Source: a bacterium 1xD8-48 (GTDB taxonomy: Bacteria; Bacillota; Clostridia; Lachnospirales; Lachnospiraceae). Taken from it: a stretch of 64,000 nucleotides of DNA. The translations under genes were made by a program, and so were the position numbers. The notes under the pieces are model-generated. The model had not been told where the DNA came from, did no database searches, and saw only the letters and a list, made by a program, of their open reading frames with translations. Below are positions 18,494 through 26,335 of this stretch, in pieces (positions within the stretch are counted from its first letter, which is position 1; each line of letters starts with the position of its first letter). The stretch is from the NCBI GenBank assembly GCA_009917455.1, contig QZDS01000015.1, positions 1 through 64,000 of the forward strand, read 5' to 3'.

Positions 18494-19040
18494 AAGCGTG
18501 ACGGGATTTACCAGAGAATATGCGGAATGGATAGCGGGCAGTCTGGAAAAGGAAAACGACTGTACGCTTATGGAGCTGAAGGATGCGGCTGCCAGAGGAA
18601 TTTCCGGTTTTGACACAGTGATTTTTGGCGGCAGAATGCATGCCGGTACAGTTGACGGGCTTAAAAAGGCAAAAGAGCTTTTCGGAAATAGCCGGGAACC
18701 GCGGTTTATTGTATTTGCCACCGGCGCCATGCCGAATTCGGAGGAGGGAACGATTGCCGAAATGTGGAGCAATAATTTTTCAGAGGAGGAGCTTTCCCGA
18801 ATCCCTCATTTTTATATGCAGGGCGGTCTGCGCTATGAGAAAATGCCGTTTCTGGAAAAAATGATGATGAAAGCCTTTGCGGGCGTGATGAAAATGAAGA
18901 TAAAGAAGAAAAGGGACAAGGATGAAAAGGACAGGCAGTTTGAGGAGATGATTGCAAGGTCTTATGATATTTCCGATAAGAAATATGTCCGGCCATTGGT
19001 CGAATGTGCAAAGGCTGATAAGAGAAGCAGGGAAAAATAA
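18465..19040 (+). CDS. flavodoxin-domain protein
   Basis: 191 residues. N-terminal strand and FMN-phosphate loop read ILVMYKSVTGFTREYAEWI, typical of the flavodoxin_5 group that includes HemG-like protoporphyrinogen oxidases; further core strands are TVIFGGRMHAG and FIVFATGAM. The C-terminal third is rich in Met and Lys (MMMKAFAGVMKMKIKKKRDK). Probably an FMN redox protein; partner unknown. GGAGGAGGAAAAGG precedes ATG 18465; a frame extension to 18444 has no such site. Translationally coupled to the TetR-type gene. Confidence 0.8.
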   Translation: MNQKILVMYKSVTGFTREYAEWIAGSLEKENDCTLMELKDAAARGISGFDTVIFGGRMHAGTVDGLKKAKELFGNSREPRFIVFATGAMPNSEEGTIAEMWSNNFSEEELSRIPHFYMQGGLRYEKMPFLEKMMMKAFAGVMKMKIKKKRDKDEKDRQFEEMIARSYDISDKKYVRPLVECAKADKRSREK

Positions 19041-19043
19041 TGG

Positions 19044-19078
19044 AAGGCAGGTATCTGCGCACAACAGAGGCCTGCCTT
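19044..19078. terminator. bidirectional terminator
   Basis: AAGGCAGG (19044-19051) pairs with CCTGCCTT (19071-19078), with an inner TCTG/CAGA stem. Lies between the converging flavodoxin and GH112 genes. Confidence 0.75.
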
Positions 19079-19098
19079 ATCATAATGCTTCCTGAATA

Positions 19099-21273
19099 TT
19101 ATCCTATTTCATACCAGATAATCTGGTTTTCGTCCAGATTCAGCTCAAAGCTCTCCCCGTTTCCTTTGTAGACAACGGTGCTCTGGGGCTCGTAGGTATT
19201 GTTCACCACACAGTATTTGCCGTTTTCGGGAAAAGCATGAACATCCACATTGTAGTTGCTCGAAAACCACTGATGGAGATTCCCCTCATCGCCGGCGCTC
19301 CAGAGGATTGCACGGTGAAGAAGCCTGCTGTTTTCAAAGCTGTAGGGAAGTCCGCTGATATAGACGGCGCGTCCTTTTCCAAAGCTGTTGACGGCGAGCT
19401 GTACATCCCTGGCTTTGAGGTCCTCGCCTGCTGCTGCAAGGATGGCAGCGCCATCCAGGGCATAGATATTCTTCTGGCCTTCCCCGAAATCTATTTCACC
19501 CTTCACATCTTCCGTGATAAAATGGCTGTGGATTTCCAGATTATATTTATCGTAACCAAGGGTAAAGCCAAGCTCTTTTTCCACGCCGAACACATTGGAA
19601 AGCTGGAAGAAACGGCCGTTTGCCAGATGGGCGCAAGGCTCTCCCACACCGATAATTCCGCCGCCCTCATACACAAATTTTTTGACTGTGGAGGAAATCT
19701 CCGTATCGCACCACCACTCGCCGCCGGTATGGGCGGTATCGGCATCGCCTACGTTGATGAGCACATCAATTTCCTTTAAAATATCGGGATTTTCCTTTAA
19801 ATCCGTAAAGCTGATAAACAAAACGTCAAAGGGCGCTCCGGAAAGAGCCTCTATTACTCCTGCATAGGAATAATTTTTCTTAAAGTAAATGGCGTGATGC
19901 ACCATATGGCAGCCCCACGCGCGCATCTTTCCCCAGCAGTTCAGCACAGCCACCTTTTTTACGCAGTAGGGTACGCAGCCTTTGATGTTATCGTACAGTT
20001 CCCGGAACTCATTGCAGACGGATTCCACATAGTCCACAAATTCAGGGAAATTCAGCGTAAGCTTTAAGTAACCGCCATAGCCGATGCGGTCGATAGGTTT
20101 GCGGAGGATTGCGCGCCGGGCAGTCACCCAGTTGACCTTTGCCTCCTTTACCGGCTCTCCGCCCTCATGGAAGGTATCGGGGAAAAAGTACGGCAGAAGT
20201 CTTCCCTCCCGGTAGGATACGCCCTCGATGTCGCTAATCAGCCGCAGGGTGGAGCCGTTTCCGACGCTCCCCACGATGGCGTCCAGTCCCATTTCCCTGA
20301 ATTCTTCCATAAAGGGCTCTGTGCCAATCCAGTGGTCGCCAAGGAACATCATGGCTTCCTTGCCGTATTCATGGGTGATATCCACCATTTCCTTTACAAT
20401 CTTTTTTACTTCCCTCCTTTGGAAAGCCTGAAAGTCCTGAAATTCCTTTGAGGGAATCCGGTACTGGTTGTTATAATAGCCCTGGTCGATGATATATTCG
20501 GGGCGGAAAGGGTAGCCTGCTTCTTCCTCAAACTGTTCCAGAATATAAGGGCTTACCGAAGCGGAATAACCGTACCAGTCCACGTATTTTTCCCTTGCCA
20601 GTTCGTCAAACATCAGCGTGAACTGGTGGAAAAACGTGGTAAAACGCAGTACATTTACATATGGATGCTCCTCTATAAATTTGCGCAGGCGCTCCATGGT
20701 ATAAGCGTGGGTTTTCGGCTGTCTCACATCAAAGGTAATCTGATGTTCCACATCCTTCCAGTCGTTGACCACCGCATTATACATATGTACAGGGTCCCAC
20801 ATAATATAAGCCAGGAAACTTACGGTATAGTCATGGAAAGGCGTAGCCTTAACGGCAACCTCTCCGTTTGCTTCGTCATAGGTCCAGTCCCTGGCGGGAA
20901 CAACTTCGCCTGTGGTTCTGTCAACCACTTCCCACCAACGTTTGATATCATCCCGGCTGTTGGGCGTCAGCATGTCGGGATAGAGCCCCTTCATCAGCCG
21001 GATACGCAAAAGCGCTTCTGTTGCCGTGTAAAAAGGCGTCATCACATACATTTGCTGAATTTCGTCGGGATTGGCATTTGCCCATGCGTTGTCTTTTCTT
21101 GTGGTGTAATAGGTGGAATATACCTTCATACCCGCGTCTTTTAATTCAACGGGAAAATCCGTGCCGTCGCAGTCGCGGACCGCGTCCGCGCCCCAGCGTC
21201 TGGAAAGCTCCAGAGTTTCGGGGATAACATCCACGTCCGTGGGGATGGTGACCCGGCCATTTATTTTGCTCAT
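19099..21273 (-). CDS. lnpA: 1,3-beta-galactosyl-N-acetylhexosamine phosphorylase (GH112)
   Basis: Phosphorolyses galacto-N-biose or lacto-N-biose I to galactose-1-phosphate and N-acetylhexosamine in the cytoplasm. 724 residues, the normal length for GH112. Family stretches: GRVTIPTDVDVIPETL, ELSRRWGADAVRDCDGTDFP at the N terminus, FFHQFTLMFDELAREKYVDW, and MFLGDHWIGTEPF in the barrel; an amidotransferase-like domain (LINVGDADTAHTGGEWW) and C-terminal beta domains follow. GGAGGA precedes the ATG. GH112 also contains galactosyl-rhamnose phosphorylases, so substrate is not settled. It is monocistronic, with its own promoter and operator; no Leloir-bypass kinase is adjacent. Confidence 0.9.
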   Translation of the reverse strand: MSKINGRVTIPTDVDVIPETLELSRRWGADAVRDCDGTDFPVELKDAGMKVYSTYYTTRKDNAWANANPDEIQQMYVMTPFYTATEALLRIRLMKGLYPDMLTPNSRDDIKRWWEVVDRTTGEVVPARDWTYDEANGEVAVKATPFHDYTVSFLAYIMWDPVHMYNAVVNDWKDVEHQITFDVRQPKTHAYTMERLRKFIEEHPYVNVLRFTTFFHQFTLMFDELAREKYVDWYGYSASVSPYILEQFEEEAGYPFRPEYIIDQGYYNNQYRIPSKEFQDFQAFQRREVKKIVKEMVDITHEYGKEAMMFLGDHWIGTEPFMEEFREMGLDAIVGSVGNGSTLRLISDIEGVSYREGRLLPYFFPDTFHEGGEPVKEAKVNWVTARRAILRKPIDRIGYGGYLKLTLNFPEFVDYVESVCNEFRELYDNIKGCVPYCVKKVAVLNCWGKMRAWGCHMVHHAIYFKKNYSYAGVIEALSGAPFDVLFISFTDLKENPDILKEIDVLINVGDADTAHTGGEWWCDTEISSTVKKFVYEGGGIIGVGEPCAHLANGRFFQLSNVFGVEKELGFTLGYDKYNLEIHSHFITEDVKGEIDFGEGQKNIYALDGAAILAAAGEDLKARDVQLAVNSFGKGRAVYISGLPYSFENSRLLHRAILWSAGDEGNLHQWFSSNYNVDVHAFPENGKYCVVNNTYEPQSTVVYKGNGESFELNLDENQIIWYEIG

Positions 21274-21323
21274 TCTACAGTTCCTCCTTTTTTAAACTTC
21301 CTGAACGTCTCTTCTGTATCATA

Positions 21324-21360
21324 AGTATATCGTTATAAGGAATATTTAACAACCCTTATA
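21324..21360 (-). promoter_or_regulatory. promoter and candidate operator of GH112 gene
   Basis: On the minus strand TTGTTA (21352-21347), 17-base spacer, TATACT (21329-21324). TATAAGG (21334-21340) and CCTTATA (21354-21360) form a 7-base inverted repeat across the spacer and the upstream edge of the -35, a plausible repressor site. Confidence 0.65.
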
Positions 21361-21380
21361 CTGGCCGGATTTTTATATCG

Positions 21381-22214
21381 TTACGGTGAAGTCAGCGCAT
21401 ATTCCACCACAATGCCGGCCTCCACCTGGATTTCACCGGGCATGATGCTTCCGGCAGTATCCTCAAGCTCCATCATTTTAGCGGCGGAGCGGTACTGGTT
21501 TGTGAGGGCCGAGTCGTTATACCTTGCTTCGGAGTAACCGCTGATTTCCCTGATATTGATAACAGAACCGACCTGGCATCCGGCGGCGTCTGCCAGTACC
21601 TGGGCTTTCGCTCTGGCGGTCTTTACGGCTGCGGCAAGAGCAGCCTGATAGCTTTCGTCGTATTTGCTGGCCTGATAGGTGATGGACTGGACGGTGTTGA
21701 CGCCTGTGGAAACAGACTGGGAAAGAATCTGTGCCAGACCGTCAATTGGCAGGTCTGAAACGGTAAGGCTGGTAACAGCCTCATATCCCACAACCCGGCT
21801 TCTGTTATTGCTATAGTCATAAACCGGATTCATATGAAAATCTGATGTCTGTATGGAAGATTCCGCAATGTCCAAAGAGGCTAAGAGCGCAGTCACCTGG
21901 CTGACAGCCGCAGCGTTTTGCTGCTGACAGTCGGAAGGCTCCTTTGCTTCCGTGCGGACAGCGTAAACGATTTCTGCAATGTCGGGAACCACGGTTACCT
22001 TTTCGCTGCTGTTTACAGTGATGGAGTTTGTACCGTAGCCTCCGGCCGGGGATGGCATCACCGGGCTGGCGGGGATTTCCGGAGCCGGCTGGCTGCCGGT
22101 ATCCTTTGCAGCGGGTAAATCCTGCGCGGTCTGAGCGCCGGAGCGGGAACTGCCGCAGCCGGTAAGGCCGGCGGCTAAAAGAGTGGTGGCTAATAAGAGA
22201 TATAGTTTTTTCAT
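21381..22214 (-). CDS. SIMPL domain (DUF541) lipoprotein
   Basis: 277 residues. Starts with a lipoprotein signal peptide, lipobox LTGC with the acylated Cys at residue 20, so it is anchored outside the membrane. A Pro/Ala/Ser linker of about 50 residues precedes the SIMPL/DUF541 domain (SITVNSSEKVTVVPDIAEI to EAGIVVEYAL), recognisable by the INIREISGYSEARYND and ARAKAQVLADAAGC segments. Function unclear. AAGGAGG 9 bases before ATG 22214 fixes the start; a frame extension to 22436 overlaps trmL and is unlikely. Lies behind trmL on the same strand. Confidence 0.88.
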   Translation of the reverse strand: MKKLYLLLATTLLAAGLTGCGSSRSGAQTAQDLPAAKDTGSQPAPEIPASPVMPSPAGGYGTNSITVNSSEKVTVVPDIAEIVYAVRTEAKEPSDCQQQNAAAVSQVTALLASLDIAESSIQTSDFHMNPVYDYSNNRSRVVGYEAVTSLTVSDLPIDGLAQILSQSVSTGVNTVQSITYQASKYDESYQAALAAAVKTARAKAQVLADAAGCQVGSVINIREISGYSEARYNDSALTNQYRSAAKMMELEDTAGSIMPGEIQVEAGIVVEYALTSP

Positions 22215-22300
22215 GGTTGAAAACCTCCTTCTGTTATAGATACGGAGGAAGACAGGGGAATTTATGGGAGTAGCAAAAATATTATGCGGTAGAGCGGAAG

Positions 22301-22346
22301 CATATTGCAGATAAAAAAGCAAGGCGCAAGGCGCTGCTGCAATATG
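22301..22346 (-). other. imperfect inverted repeat between trmL and SIMPL genes
   Basis: CATATTGCAG (22301-22310) and CTGCAATATG (22337-22346) are exact complements, and AAG/CTT extends the stem after a one-base bulge. On the minus strand it follows the trmL stop and holds a run of six T in its loop. It may be a weak terminator or processing site. Confidence 0.4.
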
Positions 22347-22359
22347 GCTTTGAACGGAT

Positions 22360-22854
22360 TTACTGCTTCCAGTGCAGCCTGTGCAGTTCCCCGGCAAGCT
22401 GCATCTGTGCGAAATTTTGCTGGCGGAGAGCTTCATAGAGAACGACGGCCACGGAATTGGACAGATTTAAGGAACGGATTTGCGGCAGCATAGGAATGCG
22501 GATACAGGTTTCTTCATATTCTACAAGAATTTCTTCGGGGATTCCCGCGCTTTCTTTTCCGAACATGATAAAATCGTCAGGGCCAAAGACTGCGTCCGTG
22601 AAAAGGCGCCTTGCTTTCGTGGTCGCCATCCAGATTTTTGCGCCAGGATGCGTGGTCTGAAATTCTTCAAAATTCATGTAGCGGGTCACGTCGAGATGTT
22701 CCCAGTAGTCCATTCCGGCGCGTTTTAAATCTTTTTCGGTAAGGCGGAAGCCGAGAGGCTCTATCAAATGAAGGCTCGTTCCGGTGGCGACACAGGTTCT
22801 GCCGATATTGCCGGTGTTGGCGGGGATTTCAGGCTGGTGCAGGATGATATGCAT
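22360..22854 (-). CDS. trmL: tRNA (cytidine(34)-2'-O)-methyltransferase TrmL
   Basis: Methylates the 2'-OH of wobble nucleotide 34 in tRNA-Leu using S-adenosylmethionine. 164 residues, minimal SPOUT-fold enzyme (alpha/beta knot). Motifs: HQPEIPANTGNIGRTC near the N terminus, FGKESAGIPEEIL, and IRSLNLSNSVAVVLYEALRQQ in the knot, shown here as key residues N-L-S-N-S-V-A. AAGGAG-type site lies upstream of the ATG. Same strand as the SIMPL gene with about 145 bases between. Confidence 0.95.
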   Translation of the reverse strand: MHIILHQPEIPANTGNIGRTCVATGTSLHLIEPLGFRLTEKDLKRAGMDYWEHLDVTRYMNFEEFQTTHPGAKIWMATTKARRLFTDAVFGPDDFIMFGKESAGIPEEILVEYEETCIRIPMLPQIRSLNLSNSVAVVLYEALRQQNFAQMQLAGELHRLHWKQ

Positions 22855-23370
22855 GCGGGGCTCCTTTTCTGGTGTATCACAGTGTACTGTTATATAAGCA
22901 ATTGAATTGTATCTTTTCGACTACAGTTGTATCTTATCATAAAAGATGTTTGTGGTTCAATATGGGGAATACTTTTTCTGTTCCCGGCCTGCTTTTTGAA
23001 CTTAAGAATTAAAGGGCAATATATAAGGAATTATAGGTATATTGTAATTGATAATAAAGGGATGATATAATTTATTCACTTGAAGTAAAAGGGGAATTAA
23101 GCTTTCTGCTTTGTCGTCATTCATTGTCGAATTTTGAAATATTATTGCAGGTAAAATTCCTGTATGATATAATGAAAATGCTCTTTTTTGAATAGCAAAA
23201 GAATGAAGGGAGCATACTATGGAGACAAGAAGCTTTATTATTGTTTTCTTGTCTTGTTTTTGTCAGTTTTTTACGAGTTCCTTATACACATGACAAGACA
23301 GGCAGCGCGGAAACAATTACCCTGAATTTTACGATATCAATCGAATTCAGCGGCGGACAGGAGAAATACT
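22855..23370. other. intergenic stretch with a promoter and tiny open frames
   Basis: About 500 AT-rich bases. Contents: the trmL upstream region, a plus-strand promoter at 23145-23173, and a 24-codon frame at 23219-23293 (starts METRSFIIVFLSC) with GGGAG before its ATG. An overlapping frame continues past 23293 to 23462 (VPYTHDKTGSAETIT), as if a small exported-protein gene had been frameshifted. Nothing here is recognised. Confidence 0.4.
23145..23173 (+). promoter_or_regulatory. candidate sigma-A promoter upstream of the cyclase islet
   Basis: TTGCAG (23145-23150), 17-base spacer, TATAAT (23168-23173). It points to the small frames and then to the HExxH protein gene at 23628, though a hairpin at 23577 may stop or attenuate it. 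Confidence 0.65.
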
Positions 23371-23592
23371 ATGGAGAGAAGATTGAGCAGAAGGTTATCA
23401 GGAATTACATTCAGCCGGAACGAAATCGAAAAATCGGTAACGGCACGCAGGAAACCGAGTGATTTTTGGAGGTTAAATCCGAATGAAGATGCCAATATCA
23501 AATCTAAAGGCGTATCCGGATTTGCAATAAAAAAGCCTTGCAGAGATGATATAAAAATTACAGGAAGCGTACTAAAAAAGCCCGTTAAGTAA
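23371..23592 (+). CDS. small basic protein, uncertain
   Basis: 73 residues, basic (starts MERRLSRRLSGITFSRN, ends VLKKPVK), no signal peptide or known motif. AGGAG lies 7 bases before the ATG, and the stop codon falls in the loop of a hairpin that looks like a terminator, which favours a real short gene. An overlapping frame at 23241-23462 competes with it, and neither is recognised. Being immediately upstream of the HExxH/cyclase pair, it could be a small partner of that system; this is only positional. Confidence 0.35.
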   Translation: MERRLSRRLSGITFSRNEIEKSVTARRKPSDFWRLNPNEDANIKSKGVSGFAIKKPCRDDIKITGSVLKKPVK

Positions 23593-23604
23593 ATACGGGC
23601 TTTA
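23577..23604 (+). terminator. weak terminator or attenuator
   Basis: AAAGCCCGT (23577-23585) pairs with ACGGGCTTT (23595-23603) around a 9-base loop. Lies 24 bases before the HExxH protein gene. Confidence 0.6.
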
Positions 23605-23627
23605 ATATATATGAGAGGGTTTTACTT

Positions 23628-26318
23628 ATGAGGAATATATGCAGGCCGTTTACTCTTTACAGCGATTTCCTTCCTCCGGCGAAGACGAGCAGGGACTGGA
23701 AATACCTGGCATATGGATATTTTGACGGTGTGAATATTGGGGACAATCTTTTGGAGGATGGAATCTGGAATTTTGAAAAAATGTGGCTGTATCTGGAATC
23801 AGAAAAGCTGCATTTGGACGGAAGTTATACAGAGCAGACTATTTTTGGCTTTCGTACGGAAGAAGATAGCTGCGAGGAGGATATGCAGTTTTGGAAAAAT
23901 ATAGAAAGTGATAAATATCCTTTTCTTTTTTTGATTTTGATACAGGATGAGGTCAATGGAGGGAATCTGAACGGGCTATGCTATAACAGAAGGCGTTTGG
24001 AGACAGGTTTATCCGCAAATAAAGGGGTAAGCGCAATTTCCTATTTAACTCTGGACAGCAGCGATTTACTGCTGGTATTGGCATGTGAGGAGTACTCCGC
24101 CGGGACAAAGCTGATAGACAGTTTTCACACAGGCGACGGGAGTTCTGTTTTGAGTCAAAATGGTTGGAATTTATATTACAGCTACACGATTCCGGCCATA
24201 AGGAAATCGTTTCTCAATAATTCAGATAAAATTGCCGGATTAAACGGTATTCTGGATTCTGCGTATATTCATATTATCGAAAAATATCCCGGAGGAATCA
24301 AAGAAGTATACAATGTAATTAATGATAAATGGTCTGGAGAAGCAACTGGTATAAAAACGGAAAAGAAAGCTGTTTTGGGCTGCAATGATGAATTGATTAT
24401 CATGAAAGGAATCCCATGGAGCCTTTTTCTCTCATTTTATCAGGACGAAACCGGTGTGTTGAATCACTCAAGCTCTGTCTATCAGAAAAATATTATTGGA
24501 GTTACGACCATTTTAGGTGAGGAAGGAAAAGAAAGAGGGGTCAGAGAAAAGGACGGGGGAAGTGGCGGAGATAAAGCTGTTACAGTAAGCGAAAGCCTGA
24601 GAAAAGAATGTCAGGTGCTGAGACTGGATAATGAAAGCGGCAGAGGTCGAATGGTAAGAAAAGAAATATTGTCTGTGCTGAATTCATTGGAAAAATATGA
24701 AAAGTCGCCTTTTCATGATTATATTTTTGTGTCTGCACTCAGACCAATGAAAATGCTGGTCACTATGGTGAAAGAGGCGGATAAAAGAGAAGATGAAGAT
24801 AAATATGGTTATTTTTATGATTTCCTGACCAGCTTTAATATGTATGCGCAAAACTCTATGCGGTCTGACAGGCAGTTTACAGAGGTGCCGGATTTTAACA
24901 TTCGCATATATGAAACTCCGGCGAAGATGAATGCATTTTATAATGCTGTTATTTATAATCTGAAATCGCTTTTAAACGAACTGGGGCCAAGTGAAAAGAA
25001 AAGGCATGAATATGAATTCCTGACATGTCCCGGTGTGGCCAATAATATGCAGGTAAGGGAGATTTATCCGGAGCTGATAGAAGATAAAAGACTGTTTCTT
25101 GTAGATATGCCGGAAAAGCAGGTTTACAGTCCCTGGCTGATGTTCGTAATGATGGCTCATGAGGTGAGCCATTTTGTCGGAAGGGGAATCAGGCAGCGAG
25201 ATTTTCGGTATGAGTGTCTGGTAAAAATGGTTTCAGACGTCGTGGTGATATATCTGTATGAGAAATTATCCGAATATCTTAAGGACGAAGAACACTATAA
25301 TGAAATAACTCATCTGGAAGATGGCGGGAGCTATTGGGAGGTACTTGAGAATGAAATAGTACAGCAGCTGGAAAGCTATATGGAGTGGGAGGATAAGGAT
25401 AAGTTTATAGAGAAACGTTTTGACAGTGACAGCCTCGACAGAGAAAACGGAAGGGAATACTGGAAAAAACGTATTCATCAGTATGGATACCATAGCGATA
25501 TGCTAAAAAAACTGATGCTGGAGCATTTGTGCTGGATATGTGGGGAACGGAAGATTTATGCATATTTGTCCAAAAGAGAGTATATTTATCAACTGAGCAA
25601 AGGGAAAAGCGGCGAACAGGCGCGGGGAGATGAGAGAAGACTTGAAAATAATCTGGAAAAATGGTTATTGGAATTTTGCCGGGTTTCAGAGTGGAATCTT
25701 TCTGATTGGGGAGCCTATGCAGTAATCGATAAATTAATGTATCTGTTAAAGGAGTGCTTTGCTGACTTAGGCGCGGTGATGCTTCTTAATTTGTCAATGG
25801 AAGAATATCTGAAATCCATCCTCCTTGGTGCATATGACCAGGGAATAGACATTGAAACACTGATTGGACAGACGGAGGGGATTATCCGTGGAACTTTAGT
25901 GTGTCTGTGTATGATAAGCAACGAAGACGACTGCCCGCAGAAATGGTCGTTTGATGAGGTGGTTGAGATATCAGAGCAGGAAGGGGATATTTCAGTCCTG
26001 GCTTCTGTTCTGTGGGAAAAGATGTGTACTTACGGGGAAAATTATAAAAAGGCGTTCTGGGAAACTCAGGACGAGGAGGAGATTATATATCATAGTTCTG
26101 TTCTGGAAGATGCGTTGCAGTACCTGATAAGGTGCCGTAAAAATTTTTCATCTCAGATGGAAGAAAATATGGGGGCAATGCAGAAAGAAATTCTGGAAAT
26201 GTTTCATGCGTTTTCGAAAGAAAATGTTGAGTCGATAATTCTTGATATTCGTAAATATATAGATACTTATCAGCAAAAGCTGAAAGACGATTTGGATAAA
26301 TGTGAAAGAGACAGATAG
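23628..26318 (+). CDS. large HExxH putative metallopeptidase, unknown family
   Basis: 896 residues, no signal peptide or clear membrane helix, so cytoplasmic. The N-terminal ~290 residues look like an alpha/beta module (WKYLAYGYFDGVNIG, DSSDLLLVLACEEYS). A charged linker of about 45 residues (RGVREKDGGSGGDK) leads to a helical C-terminal part carrying H511-E-V-S-H515 in a hydrophobic helix and E709-C-F-A-D713. HExxH plus ExxxD is the zinc site layout of gluzincin peptidases, though the 194-residue gap is unusually long. I do not recognise the family. It is followed after 17 bases by a DisA_N cyclase gene, so it may be the effector or sensor partner of nucleotide signalling. Codon use is AT-richer than neighbours. 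Confidence 0.75.
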   Translation: MRNICRPFTLYSDFLPPAKTSRDWKYLAYGYFDGVNIGDNLLEDGIWNFEKMWLYLESEKLHLDGSYTEQTIFGFRTEEDSCEEDMQFWKNIESDKYPFLFLILIQDEVNGGNLNGLCYNRRRLETGLSANKGVSAISYLTLDSSDLLLVLACEEYSAGTKLIDSFHTGDGSSVLSQNGWNLYYSYTIPAIRKSFLNNSDKIAGLNGILDSAYIHIIEKYPGGIKEVYNVINDKWSGEATGIKTEKKAVLGCNDELIIMKGIPWSLFLSFYQDETGVLNHSSSVYQKNIIGVTTILGEEGKERGVREKDGGSGGDKAVTVSESLRKECQVLRLDNESGRGRMVRKEILSVLNSLEKYEKSPFHDYIFVSALRPMKMLVTMVKEADKREDEDKYGYFYDFLTSFNMYAQNSMRSDRQFTEVPDFNIRIYETPAKMNAFYNAVIYNLKSLLNELGPSEKKRHEYEFLTCPGVANNMQVREIYPELIEDKRLFLVDMPEKQVYSPWLMFVMMAHEVSHFVGRGIRQRDFRYECLVKMVSDVVVIYLYEKLSEYLKDEEHYNEITHLEDGGSYWEVLENEIVQQLESYMEWEDKDKFIEKRFDSDSLDRENGREYWKKRIHQYGYHSDMLKKLMLEHLCWICGERKIYAYLSKREYIYQLSKGKSGEQARGDERRLENNLEKWLLEFCRVSEWNLSDWGAYAVIDKLMYLLKECFADLGAVMLLNLSMEEYLKSILLGAYDQGIDIETLIGQTEGIIRGTLVCLCMISNEDDCPQKWSFDEVVEISEQEGDISVLASVLWEKMCTYGENYKKAFWETQDEEEIIYHSSVLEDALQYLIRCRKNFSSQMEENMGAMQKEILEMFHAFSKENVESIILDIRKYIDTYQQKLKDDLDKCERDR

Positions 26319-26335
26319 AGAAGGGATTAAGGAAG

